Positions 27,550 through 35,863 of a stretch of 64,000 nt of DNA are shown piece after piece; the first letter of the stretch is position 1, and every line of letters starts with the position of its first letter. The position numbers and the translations under genes were made by a program. This DNA is from Niallia sp. Man26 (GTDB lineage Bacteria; Bacillota; Bacilli; Bacillales; Cytobacillaceae). The stretch covers positions 744,001 to 808,000 of the forward strand of contig NZ_CP095744.1 of NCBI RefSeq assembly GCF_022049065.2. The letters run 5' to 3'. The notes under the pieces were generated by a model. The model was not told the origin of the DNA. It ran no database searches and was given only the letters and a program-made list of their open reading frames with translations.

Positions 27550-28311
27550 ATGGAAATATTCCTTTGGATAATGATTGTTTTTTTGTTTGTGTATGAGCCT
27601 ATTTTTGGATATTTTGATTTTCAGAAATTCAAGGTAAATGTCACAACCATTGCACATGCCAGAGAGAAGTATTATATTCATACTATTGTTGGCTTGTGGG
27701 TCCCTACTCTTTATATTATCCTCTTAGTCCTTTTCACCGAAGTTACCTTTAATCAAATCGGATTTACCTTACCTTCTATTAACACAGATGTATTTGGTCC
27801 TGTTATTACCTATATCGTCTTTGCCTTAACTGGCGTCTATATTATGGCTATTCTCTATTATATGATTGGATACCATGTCAGTAGTAATATTCGGACAAAT
27901 CTAACCGAAGCAAAAAACAAACAAAAGGAGAAGTCCGAGTTTCTTGCAATAATGCCTGTAAGTAAGAAGGAGAAAAAGCTTTGGAATTACGTTTCTTTTA
28001 CGGCAGGTGTTACCGAAGAGATAATATACCGCGGCTTTTTACTCTTTGCTTTTTCTTACTTATTTCCAAGCCTGTCCATTTGGTTTGTTGCCATTTTTGC
28101 ATCTCTTTTATTCGGACTTGCTCATACGTATCAGGGGCTATTGTCAGGTGTATTGCGGACAGCAATTGTTGGCTTAGTTTTTTCGATCTTATATGCTGGC
28201 CTTGGCTCGATTATTCCCCTTATTATCCTCCATTTCTTAATAGATTACATGGCTAAGCTGGGCGAAGATAAGCAAACCATACAGGATTCGCGCATAACAA
28301 AAATCCCATAA
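27550..28311 (+). CDS. CPBP family intramembrane metalloprotease
   Basis: 253 aa with about seven membrane helices. The catalytic motifs are intact: EEIIYRG at 156-162, the H192 motif FGLAHTYQG and H228 in IILHFLID. These are Abi/Rce1-type glutamic/metal-dependent proteases, often used for bacteriocin self-immunity or processing, but no bacteriocin gene is near. ATG follows TAGGAGG. Converges on the isochorismatase gene across a shared hairpin. Confidence 0.9.
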   Translation: MEIFLWIMIVFLFVYEPIFGYFDFQKFKVNVTTIAHAREKYYIHTIVGLWVPTLYIILLVLFTEVTFNQIGFTLPSINTDVFGPVITYIVFALTGVYIMAILYYMIGYHVSSNIRTNLTEAKNKQKEKSEFLAIMPVSKKEKKLWNYVSFTAGVTEEIIYRGFLLFAFSYLFPSLSIWFVAIFASLLFGLAHTYQGLLSGVLRTAIVGLVFSILYAGLGSIIPLIILHFLIDYMAKLGEDKQTIQDSRITKIP

Positions 28312-28331
28312 CTATTTAAGGGATTTTTGTT
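28296..28331. terminator. bidirectional terminator between CPBP protease and isochorismatase genes
   Basis: 12-bp perfect stem AACAAAAATCCC / GGGATTTTTGTT. It overlaps the last codons of both genes. Confidence 0.85.
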
Positions 28332-28902
28332 AACTATTCCATTCACTCAAAATCTCCTCTGTCGTAAGAATTGTCGCAAATTCGTTCTGGAGCATGGCAA
28401 GCTCATAATTATGGATAGAGTCTGCATCATAATAATTACCTTTTTGATCGGTCGTTTCGAATGCTGCTGTGGCATCAGACACTAGGAAAGTTTGATATCC
28501 TAAATTTCCACTCATTCGTGTTGTCGTAGAAATACAATGCTGTGTGGACAGTCCAGTGATAACTACAGATTTTATTTGCTGATCTTTAAGATATGTTTCT
28601 AAACCTGTACCGATAAAGGCACTGTTTACATTTTTTTGAAAGATAGTTTCCAGTTGCAGTGGCTGTATACTGTCTTTAAACTGTGTTCCCACCTTATTTT
28701 TATAATGAAGGGGAGAATCCGGTTGCACAGACATATGCTGCGAATAAATAATATGCCCTTTTCTGTTTCTCCATTCAGTTAGAAGGCGTGCTATATTTTT
28801 TTCAGCTTGCTGATTGTTCCGCTTTCCCCAGTACGGGTCGTCAAAGCCTTTCTGTACATCCAAAATCATAAGTGCTGGCAATTCTTCTCTTAAGTTCGCC
28901 AA
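28330..28902 (-). CDS. isochorismatase-family cysteine hydrolase
   Basis: 190 aa. Catalytic triad residues are visible in order: Asp in MILDVQKGF, Lys in FQKNVNSAF, Cys in GLSTQHCIST with the usual cis-peptide neighbourhood. The family includes nicotinamidases and N-carbamoyl hydrolases; the substrate cannot be fixed. TTG at 28902 sits 5 nt after TTAGGAGG, chosen over an upstream ATG at 28929 that has no site and would translate the Shine-Dalgarno. Confidence 0.88.
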   Translation of the reverse strand: MANLREELPALMILDVQKGFDDPYWGKRNNQQAEKNIARLLTEWRNRKGHIIYSQHMSVQPDSPLHYKNKVGTQFKDSIQPLQLETIFQKNVNSAFIGTGLETYLKDQQIKSVVITGLSTQHCISTTTRMSGNLGYQTFLVSDATAAFETTDQKGNYYDADSIHNYELAMLQNEFATILTTEEILSEWNS

Positions 28903-28984
28903 TAGTATCCTCCTAATATTTAAAATCATTAGAAGTTATTATTCCAATGAACCCTCTATTTATGTAAAATTGGCTGCAAAAATA

Positions 28985-29005
28985 AGGCTGGTTCTTTACC
29001 AGCCT
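28985..29005 (-). terminator. terminator of the HD-GYP gene
   Basis: AGGCTGGT / ACCAGCCT with a five-base loop, followed on the minus strand by TATTTTTG. About 100 bp past the stop at 29109. Confidence 0.7.
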
Positions 29006-29108
29006 CTCATTCATGGATTAATATATATCAGAGTTTTTTTCTGCAGAATAATAATGATGTAAGCTGCGCGTTAAACTGGAGTTTACAGCGGGGAACTTAT
29101 AGCTACTA

Positions 29109-29768
29109 TTAAATGACTTCCAAAAATACTTCTGTAATGTCTGGATCAAATTGCTTCCCTTTTTGTTCATATATATATTGTAGTGTCTTTTCCTTTGACC
29201 AAGCTTTCTTATAGGATCTTTCATTCGTTAATGCATCATAGCTATCTGCAATAGCTACTATCCTAGCCTCCAACGGTATTTCATAACCCTTCAAATTATA
29301 TGGGTACCCTGTGCCATCCCATCTTTCATGATGATATAGTATGATGTTCTCCGCTACCTTTAATACTAGATTGTCACAATACAGCACTCTAAAGGTCTTT
29401 TCTTTAAACATGGCTGCGCCAATTATCGGATGCATATTCATCATATTTCTTTCCGAATGATCTAATTCACCTGTTTTATACAGTATTTCCACCGGAATTC
29501 GCGCCTTTCCTATGTCATGTAGGATGCTTGAGTCAGCAATGCTATTATAATAATCCTTATTAAGTACTTCTCTGTTTCTGTTATAAGCCTTTATGAGCAT
29601 CTTAGTCAATTCCTGCACTCTGCTTAGATGGCCCATAATTTTTTGATCACGAATATCACATGCTGATGCCACATGGCTAATTAATTCTCTGGAAGATTTC
29701 CGCCTGTAATGGAAGGTCTCTTCATCATGGTACGTTATAGCAGTATTTCTATTTCCCAATTTAACCAT
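29109..29768 (-). CDS. HD-GYP domain phosphohydrolase
   Basis: About 219 aa, a single domain. SSILHDIGKARIP supplies the HD pair, and YHHERWDGTGYP is an HHExxDGxGYP version of the GYP signature. IVAIADSYDALTNERSY is the third metal-site helix. It probably cleaves cyclic di-GMP or a related nucleotide. The first 45 residues are not a recognisable sensor. The start is ambiguous: ATG 29768 nearly abuts AGGAGGG, and TTG 29759 has better spacing. Confidence 0.88.
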   Translation of the reverse strand: MVKLGNRNTAITYHDEETFHYRRKSSRELISHVASACDIRDQKIMGHLSRVQELTKMLIKAYNRNREVLNKDYYNSIADSSILHDIGKARIPVEILYKTGELDHSERNMMNMHPIIGAAMFKEKTFRVLYCDNLVLKVAENIILYHHERWDGTGYPYNLKGYEIPLEARIVAIADSYDALTNERSYKKAWSKEKTLQYIYEQKGKQFDPDITEVFLEVI

Positions 29769-29887
29769 CCCTCCTCTTAGGTATATTAGCCTATCTACCA
29801 AGAATTATAATAAGGATTATGGAGGATTTATATAGGAATAGAATCCTAATTAGACAGCTTTTGCTAATAGGACCTGTATTTTGCAAC

Positions 29888-29923
29888 AAAAAAAACTGCA
29901 ATTTAGAAATTCCTAAATTGCAG
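29888..29923 (-). terminator. terminator of the sugar-acid operon
   Basis: CTGCAATTTAG / CTAAATTGCAG perfect 11-bp stem, followed on the minus strand by eight Ts. About 46 bp past the permease stop. Confidence 0.9.
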
Positions 29924-29969
29924 CTCTATCAATTTATAAGCTTATCAACTTTTAAATAGTAGAAACACG

Positions 29970-31292
29970 TTAACTAATAAACATGTTGATAATTAACACA
30001 CCTGCAAGCCCAACTAAGGATGCAATGGTAACCATAACAGACCATGTACGGATGGTTTTTCCGATTGAAAGGTTGAAATACTCCTTATAAATCCAAAAGC
30101 CTGCATCGTTCACATGGGAGAATGTCATACTACCAGCTCCAGTCGCCAGTACCATTAGCTCTGGACTAACATGGGCAGCACCAACTAAAGGTGCGGCAAT
30201 ACCTGCAGCTGTTAGTCCTGCAACTGTTGCTGAACCAAGGACAACACGAAGAATCGCAGCAATCAGCCAAGCTAAAATTAACGGAGACATCGTTGAGCCT
30301 TCCATCAGGTTTGCCACATACTGATCGACATGTGTGTCAATCAGCACTTGTTTAAATGCTCCGCCCCCTGCGATTACCAATAGAATCATAGCAATGCTGC
30401 TTACTGATTCAGAAATCGAGTTCATGATTTCCGGCATCTTTTTTCCACGGTTTAAGCCAAAAGTAAAGATAGCCACAATAACTGCAATTAATAAGGCAAA
30501 ACCAGGATCTCCTAAAAACTGGGCGACTGGCAGTAAGGAGGAATTCGGCATAGCAATTTCCACCACTGCTTGGAAAGCAATAAGTATTACTGGAATTAAT
30601 GCTGTAAACACACTGATACCGAAGCTCGGCAGTTCACTTTCTTTATAATGCTTCGGAGTAAATAATCCTTTTGGGATTTCTACTTCTAAATCTGCTTTCT
30701 TAAATGTCTTCACATAAAGTGGACCACTTAAATAAATCGCTGGTATTGCAATTAGCACACCATATAATAATGTCTTTCCGATATTTGCATCATATACTGC
30801 TGCAACAGCTGTTGGCCCAGGGTGTGGCGGTACAAAGCCGTGCATCGTAATCAGTGCAGATATGACCGGCATTCCGATATAAAGAATTGGGACACCTGCT
30901 TGTGCAGCAATCGTAAACACTAGCGGAATTAACACCACTACACCTGTTTCAAAGAACAGTGCGATACCGACTATACCTGCAGTTAAAACTGCTGCGAGCT
31001 GAACCCGCTTTTTCCCAAACGAATTTATCAAGGTTGTGGCAATTCGCTGAGCACCGCCTGAATCAGCCATCAGTTTACCTAGCATACCTCCGAAACAGAT
31101 AACTAAAACAAGATGCCCTAAGGTGCTTCCAAGACCATTTGTAATAGATTCCATTGCTTCGATTGGCGCCATGCCTTCCATAACCCCTACAAGCAGCGAA
31201 ACAATCACCAGCGATATGAAAGCGTTTAACTTAAAGACAACCATTAATAAGAGCAAAAGCGCTACCCCTATACATATATATACGATCGGCAT
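29970..31292 (-). CDS. GntP family sugar-acid (gluconate-type) permease
   Basis: 440 aa with about twelve helices. Family patterns are present: FFETGVVVLIPLVF, GFVPPHPGPTAVA and MTFSHVNDAGFWIYKEYF. Imports aldonic or four-carbon acids by proton symport. In this operon with a DUF1537 kinase and a GarR-like reductase the likely cargo is a tetronate such as threonate or erythronate, or glycerate. ATG after GAGGGAG. It is last in the operon, 65 bp after the kinase, with a hairpin between. Confidence 0.92.
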   Translation of the reverse strand: MPIVYICIGVALLLLLMVVFKLNAFISLVIVSLLVGVMEGMAPIEAMESITNGLGSTLGHLVLVICFGGMLGKLMADSGGAQRIATTLINSFGKKRVQLAAVLTAGIVGIALFFETGVVVLIPLVFTIAAQAGVPILYIGMPVISALITMHGFVPPHPGPTAVAAVYDANIGKTLLYGVLIAIPAIYLSGPLYVKTFKKADLEVEIPKGLFTPKHYKESELPSFGISVFTALIPVILIAFQAVVEIAMPNSSLLPVAQFLGDPGFALLIAVIVAIFTFGLNRGKKMPEIMNSISESVSSIAMILLVIAGGGAFKQVLIDTHVDQYVANLMEGSTMSPLILAWLIAAILRVVLGSATVAGLTAAGIAAPLVGAAHVSPELMVLATGAGSMTFSHVNDAGFWIYKEYFNLSIGKTIRTWSVMVTIASLVGLAGVLIINMFIS

Positions 31293-31320
31293 ATTTCTCC
31301 CTCGATTCCCTCTGTAATTT

Positions 31321-31342
31321 GGAATGCCGTAATCGGCATTCC
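31321..31342 (-). promoter_or_regulatory. intercistronic hairpin between DUF1537 kinase and permease
   Basis: Perfect GGAATGCCG / CGGCATTCC stem with TAAT loop and no T-run. More likely an RNA-processing or attenuation hairpin than a full terminator. Confidence 0.55.
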
Positions 31343-31357
31343 ATGATTATATGTGAT

Positions 31358-32794
31358 TTATGCTTGTGTGCCTAATATTTGGACAACAGTCTTTAGATCA
31401 TCCACTGTACCGACATTCCCTGGGAATATTACATAAGACATCCTCGGATATTTACTTTCTTCTCCAGTAATCCATACTGGAATTCCCGGTCTGATTTGTC
31501 CGGCAACTGTTGCTCTTTTCACCCCGAGACCCTTTGTTCCTACATCACTGGAGGTAATGCCGCCTTTGGCAACAAGGAAATTAGGTCTTACCTTCAGCTT
31601 TGTGACAATGGACGTCACTGCATCTGAAATAGACACAGAAAGCTTCAATTCTTCTTCTTTTTTGTTTTCCCCAAGGTCCAGCCTTTTCCTGCTCGTATAA
31701 ACTGCTACCGTTTTACCTGCAGTAATCAAGCTTTCGACTGTTTCAATCACACGCTCACACTCTGCTTGAAACTTATCTGGCTCAAGCACTAAGTTTGTTT
31801 GAAATTCAATAAATTCAATCGATGTTAGCTCTTTTAATTTATCCAATTGCTCTGTCGTTTTCTTTACATGAGAGCCGACTATTATTAAACCGCCATTAGT
31901 TGTTTCTTCCTTGACTAGTTCGCCTCTTGTCAAAAGGCCCCTGTCTTGCACACCGCCGATTACTTTAGGCAGAGCAGCTGCACTTCTAAACAGAAAATTC
32001 TTTCCTGCCTGAATTGCTTTAACGAGTGCTGCAGTAAATATCTTTACATCTGCTTCGTCAGCTGCATTGACAACTATCTTGTTGAAATCAGTCACAGTAG
32101 TTAACTGTTCCGCAATATTATCAACTTCCTGTGCGCGAAGCTGCTCAATGGAAATATATAATGTGTTCTTTGCTGGAAACTCCCCATTTGACTTTTCCTC
32201 TACCCATTCTCCAAGATGAGAACTGGAATAGCCAAATGTACGGTCTTTAGCGAATTCCGTTTCACCAGCAGGAATCAGCTCTGTTCCTGTTTGCACATAA
32301 TGAATATTATTTATCGTAAAGCGTCCGCCTTCTTTAAAATAGGGAAGGATTACTTCTCCGTCTATCTTTAAGCTGGAGCCCGCTTCAAGTGTCTTGCGGA
32401 TAACAGCTGTTTCAAGGGGATAATGACCGCGTAATGTCGAATCCCCTCTGCTGATAATTATAAATTCCTTATTCAGTTTGGATGCAACCGAAAGGATATT
32501 TTCAGCAATTTCACGATGAACTTCTTCTGTTTCTTTTACTGTCAATCCGCGTGAGTTTGTTAGAATAAAAAACATGGATGAATCTTCTTGAAACCCTGCC
32601 TCTATCGCTTCTTTAGACCAATCAGTAAAAACAGAAATATTATTTACTGTTTGGACACCTGTCGGATCATCATCGAGAACAATGATTTTTTTGTTTAGTT
32701 CCTTTAATGCCGCTGCTGCTAATTGGTCTGCCGCCTTTTTGTCTACTGCTGGAAGTTGGTTAAGGTATTCTGCATTCAAGCGCAAGCTCTCCAT
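31358..32794 (-). CDS. four-carbon acid sugar kinase (DUF1537 / OtnK-like)
   Basis: 478 aa, two-domain kinase. The N-terminal substrate domain has IIVLDDDPTGVQTV and ISRGDSTLRGHYPLE, both diagnostic. The C-terminal nucleotide domain has NFLVAKGGITSSDVG and WITGEESKYP. Known members phosphorylate 3-oxo-tetronates or D-threonate/erythronate. Its ATG overlaps the stop of the reductase gene (TAATG), so translation is coupled. The pathway's next enzyme (OtnC decarboxylase or PdxA2) is not in the window. Confidence 0.92.
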   Translation of the reverse strand: MESLRLNAEYLNQLPAVDKKAADQLAAAALKELNKKIIVLDDDPTGVQTVNNISVFTDWSKEAIEAGFQEDSSMFFILTNSRGLTVKETEEVHREIAENILSVASKLNKEFIIISRGDSTLRGHYPLETAVIRKTLEAGSSLKIDGEVILPYFKEGGRFTINNIHYVQTGTELIPAGETEFAKDRTFGYSSSHLGEWVEEKSNGEFPAKNTLYISIEQLRAQEVDNIAEQLTTVTDFNKIVVNAADEADVKIFTAALVKAIQAGKNFLFRSAAALPKVIGGVQDRGLLTRGELVKEETTNGGLIIVGSHVKKTTEQLDKLKELTSIEFIEFQTNLVLEPDKFQAECERVIETVESLITAGKTVAVYTSRKRLDLGENKKEEELKLSVSISDAVTSIVTKLKVRPNFLVAKGGITSSDVGTKGLGVKRATVAGQIRPGIPVWITGEESKYPRMSYVIFPGNVGTVDDLKTVVQILGTQA

Positions 32795-33693
32795 TATTTC
32801 TCAACCTTCTTTACTTCAGTATTAGCTAGCTTTTCATAATAGCGGACAATGCTGGCATGGTCATCATTCACTTTTCCGTCTGTTTTTAATGCATGGAATA
32901 TTTCCAGCAATTGACTAGAAAGAGGCAGTGGCACACCAATTTCATGGGCTGTATCCATAACATTTGTAATATCTTTCATATTGATTGCAATGCTGCCGCC
33001 TGGTGCAAAATTCCTTTCAAGAATCATAGGCACCTTAGCATCAAGAACCGTACTTCCTGCAAGTCCTCCGCGAATTGCTTCATACATCTTTTCAATATCA
33101 ATACCTGCTTTTGCAGCCAGTACTAAAGCCTCGGACATTGCTGCAATGTTAAGGTTTACAATTATTTGATTAGCAAGCTTGGCTGTTACACCACAGCCAT
33201 TGTCTCCCACTAAGACAATATCCTTTCCCATACCATTCAAGATAGGTTTAACGCTTTCAAATACATCTGACTTACCGCCAACCATAATGGACAATGTTCC
33301 ATCAATCGCCTTTGGTTCACCGCCGCTAACAGGCGCATCCAGCATTTCCACCCCAAGTTTGGCAGCTTCTGCTGCAAGTTCACGTGAGACATTTGGTGTG
33401 ATAGAGCTCATATCAACGATGACAGAACCGGGTTTTGCACCTTCCAAAATACCATTTTCTCCAAGTATTACTTCTTTTACATGTTTAGACGCAGGAAGCA
33501 TTGTAATAATAACATCTGACTTTTCAGCAACCTCTTTAGCGGTAGTTGCGGCATATGCACCGGCTGCTTGCAATTGTGCAACAGCATCCTGATTAAGATC
33601 AAAAACCGTAAGCGTATGACCTTTCTCTATAAGGTTCAACGACATTGGTTTCCCCATTATTCCTAATCCAATAAAACCAACTTTTCGTTCCAT
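32794..33693 (-). CDS. GarR-like NAD(P)-dependent 2-hydroxy-3-oxopropionate reductase / L-threonate dehydrogenase
   Basis: 299 aa beta-hydroxyacid dehydrogenase. The Rossmann motif GFIGLGIMGKPMSLNL, the substrate motif DAPVSGGEPKAIDGTLSIMVGG and the catalytic Lys in GVTAKLANQIIV are clear. The sequence pattern is very close to E. coli GarR, but operon context with a DUF1537 kinase fits LtnD as well, so the substrate is left open. First gene of the operon; ATG after GAGGAGG. Divergent from a GntR gene across an operator array. Confidence 0.9.
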   Translation of the reverse strand: MERKVGFIGLGIMGKPMSLNLIEKGHTLTVFDLNQDAVAQLQAAGAYAATTAKEVAEKSDVIITMLPASKHVKEVILGENGILEGAKPGSVIVDMSSITPNVSRELAAEAAKLGVEMLDAPVSGGEPKAIDGTLSIMVGGKSDVFESVKPILNGMGKDIVLVGDNGCGVTAKLANQIIVNLNIAAMSEALVLAAKAGIDIEKMYEAIRGGLAGSTVLDAKVPMILERNFAPGGSIAINMKDITNVMDTAHEIGVPLPLSSQLLEIFHALKTDGKVNDDHASIVRYYEKLANTEVKKVEK

Positions 33694-33793
33694 ATTTATT
33701 CCTCCTCTATACTGTAAGCATTTGCATTTTTTATTATGAATGCAGTGTGAATTTTACAACTACTGCAATCGTTTTCAGTTATTTACAACCCTA

Positions 33794-33851
33794 TTGTACA
33801 CGATTACATAAAAAATGTATACAATTTTTATATTTTTGTATACAAAAATAT
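33794..33851. promoter_or_regulatory. three GntR-type operators spaced 21 bp centre to centre
   Basis: Boxes TTGTACACGA (33794-33803), ATGTATACAA (33815-33824) and TTGTATACAA (33836-33845) have centres at 33798.5, 33819.5 and 33840.5. The last box is the core of a 22-bp perfect palindrome (33830-33851). The consensus TNGTATACNA resembles FadR-family GntR boxes. They lie between the divergent GntR gene and the garR-kinase-permease operon, so the encoded GntR is the natural binder. Confidence 0.75.
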
Positions 33852-33924
33852 TATCTAAGTATTAATTTTTTCTATTGTTTGGTAAGATACTTGTAAATAG
33901 TAGTTGTTCTTGGAGGGTGAAGCT

Positions 33925-34542
33925 ATGTTTGGAAATAACCGTTCACGGCCTGCTTATCATCAATCATATGAGATACTGCGGGACAAGATATTAAACGGTG
34001 AATTATCTGGTGGCACAAAAATTGTGGAAGAAAAGATTGCCGCCGAATTAGGAGTTAGCAGAACACCAATCAGGGAGTCTATCCGTAAATTAGAGCATGA
34101 AGGATTAATCGTCAATAAACGTGTCGTGAAGCCGACTGAAAAGGACCTGCGCAACATGTTTCAAGTCCGCATTTTGCTTGAAGGCTATTCTGCCCAGTGT
34201 GCTGCATCGTACATAAAAGAAAAAGAGCTGGAAGAATTATTAGAATGTGTCGAGATTGGAAGAAACGGAACAGTGGACGAAATCATGAAAGCAAATGAGC
34301 GTTTTCATGAAATCATCGTTCAATCAAGCAATAATCCTGTCATGATTGATATTATCGATCGTATGCAGTCTACCATCTATCTTTTTAGAAAAACGGTTGT
34401 GTTTTATAACCGGCCTCATCTCATCGATGAGCATGAACAGATATTTGAAGCAATAAAGCTTAGAGATGGGCAAAAAGCAGAACAACTGATGAAAGATCAT
34501 TTGCAGGCTGACTTGGAGTTTTGCCTTCACTTGATAGGGTAA
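33925..34542 (+). CDS. GntR family regulator, FCD (FadR) subfamily
   Basis: 205 aa. The winged helix (ILRDKILNGELSGGTKIVEEKIAAELGVSRTPIRESIRKLEHEGL) is followed by an all-helical FCD effector domain. Likely metal ligands are His in NERFHEII and later helices (HEQIF, KDHLQADL). It most likely represses the divergent sugar-acid operon and itself through the 21-bp-spaced boxes, with the sugar acid or its product as ligand. ATG 33925 after GGAGGGTGA is chosen over the upstream frame. Confidence 0.92.
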   Translation: MFGNNRSRPAYHQSYEILRDKILNGELSGGTKIVEEKIAAELGVSRTPIRESIRKLEHEGLIVNKRVVKPTEKDLRNMFQVRILLEGYSAQCAASYIKEKELEELLECVEIGRNGTVDEIMKANERFHEIIVQSSNNPVMIDIIDRMQSTIYLFRKTVVFYNRPHLIDEHEQIFEAIKLRDGQKAEQLMKDHLQADLEFCLHLIG

Positions 34543-34543
34543 C

Positions 34544-34587
34544 AAAAAAAGCAAGGGTGCACTCATAAGAGTACATCCTTGCTTTTT
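34544..34587. terminator. terminator of the GntR gene (possibly bidirectional)
   Basis: Stem AAAAAGCAAGG…ACTC / GAGT…CCTTGCTTTTT with two imperfect pairs, just past the stop, T-rich on both strands. Confidence 0.85.
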
Positions 34588-34594
34588 GCATATA

Positions 34595-35011
34595 TTATTC
34601 TTCTTCTTCTTCTTCTACTTCTGGAGCACCAGCAAAGTTCATTGCTAGTTGATCAGCAACAGATAATTCTTCTGTTCCATTGAAATAAGGATAGTATGGC
34701 AATTCTACTACTCCATTAATTTCACAAAGTGAAATAGTTACAGGATAATAGAAAGGAGCAGGACCTAAAATCAATTTATCACAGTCTACATTGCCAACTA
34801 AACCTATGAAATATCCACCATCTACTATTACTTTAACAAGGCGGCCTCGAAGTCTTTTCAATTCTTCTTTAATACCTTCTGCACATTTGTTGTCACATTT
34901 GTGATCATGCTTATGCTTGCATTTACAATCATCATGATGATGATGTTTTTTCTCTCCGTCCTTTTTTTTCTTATGCTTTTCAAATAAAACAAAATCTAAA
35001 TGAAGATGCAT
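34595..35011 (-). CDS. His-rich N-terminus, Glu-rich C-terminus protein; possible spore-coat or metal-binding protein
   Basis: 138 aa. Near residues 10-45 lies a run of Lys, His, Asp and Cys (KKHHHHDDCKCKHKHDHKCDN), which would bind transition metals. The middle (RGRLVKVIVDGGYFIGLVGNVDCDKLILGPAPF) looks like a small beta-barrel of the kind seen in spore-surface proteins. The end is a run of seven Glu after AGAPEV. ATG 35011 after GGAAGGGGAT. No close family recognised; the spore-coat idea rests on composition and the spore-forming host. Confidence 0.72.
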   Translation of the reverse strand: MHLHLDFVLFEKHKKKKDGEKKHHHHDDCKCKHKHDHKCDNKCAEGIKEELKRLRGRLVKVIVDGGYFIGLVGNVDCDKLILGPAPFYYPVTISLCEINGVVELPYYPYFNGTEELSVADQLAMNFAGAPEVEEEEEE

Positions 35012-35182
35012 AATGTTATCCCCTTCCATCAAAATATTATTTACTTCCCTAATAATATATTGCCGCTTGTCCCCTTCTGTTACCGCTCATTTACCTATTT
35101 ATAAGACCTGACAAGAAAATGATGAAAATGCATGAAGGACATTAATACAGCTGTTTGCAAGAATATTTAAAACAAGAAAAAG

Positions 35183-35208
35183 AGGTGCACTTATAAAATA
35201 GTGCACCT
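35183..35208 (-). terminator. orphan terminator-like hairpin
   Basis: AGGTGCACT / AGTGCACCT with an eight-base loop, followed on the minus strand by CTTTTTCTTGTTTT. No intact gene ends here, which suggests a lost minus-strand gene. Confidence 0.65.
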
Positions 35209-35805
35209 TTCAAAGTAAGTGAAAAGGGAGGTTTTAATGGTATGCTAGGGGAATTATACTAAGAATCTCTTAAAGATTTTTGAGTACAAATGTTTTGTCA
35301 GAAGAATAATTACTTAATAAGAAACGAGCATTAGTCTTTGAAGACACTGCACATTATGAGAGTTTACATCATTTATTTGGGCAGCTTATTTCTATACAGC
35401 CTGATACTTAACTTAGTAAAACTGTGCAATACCTAAGGAAACAAAAGGTTTATTTCTTTATTTTTTTCATCGTCCTGCTTATAACATACTTAATGAACCA
35501 CAAAATTCTTTACTTAGCTACATCATCATATTTTTATTTCTATTGAACATTCATAATGCTCTGCCAAAGACTAATTCCACCATCTATGTTCCCGAATACT
35601 TAGTGTATAGTGCTTTTTCCTCCCAAGTAATATTACTTCCAAAAAAATGCTTGTCCCTCACTTCCTTAAGAAATTTCTTAATACCATATAATATATTAAT
35701 GCGAGCTGTTGTCAGAAACCGCTTCTCCCCAATGGTCATACCTATTTTTAAGAAAATAAGAAAATAACATAGTGAAGCGTTAAAGGGTGATAATTACATG
35801 TAATA

Positions 35806-35835
35806 AACTTCGCAAAAGTGAACTTTTACGAAGTT
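35806..35835 (-). terminator. terminator of the lmrB-like gene
   Basis: AACTTCG / CGAAGTT with an inner AAAGT/ACTTT pair, about 30 bp past the stop at 35864. The T-run is modest. Confidence 0.65.
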
Positions 35836-35863
35836 ATAAAATGGACTTGGTTTTTAAAAATGG

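Larger units (their letters stand above)
35012..35863. other. 850-bp gene-poor stretch with terminator and degraded-looking frames
   Basis: No convincing gene. A hairpin (35183-35208) and an lmrB-side hairpin (35806-35835) are the only defined elements. A 51-codon minus-strand frame (35584-35739) has plausible composition but a poor start site and no family. A plus-strand frame near 35330-35410 (FEDTAHYESLHHLFGQLIS) also looks like coding relic. I read this as eroded genes, not a functional island. Confidence 0.4.

Noticed and set aside
29018..29224. Minus-strand 68-codon frame overlapping the end of the HD-GYP gene
   Set aside because: It lies in another frame of the HD-GYP gene on the same strand, which ends naturally; no start site.
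35584..35739. 51-codon minus-strand frame (ends TKYSGT)
   Set aside because: Plausible amino-acid composition but no Shine-Dalgarno, no homology I recognise and it sits in an eroded gap. Mentioned under the gap, not called as a gene.
35543..35767. 74-codon plus-strand frame in the same gap
   Set aside because: No ribosome binding site and no recognisable family; overlaps the opposite-strand frame.
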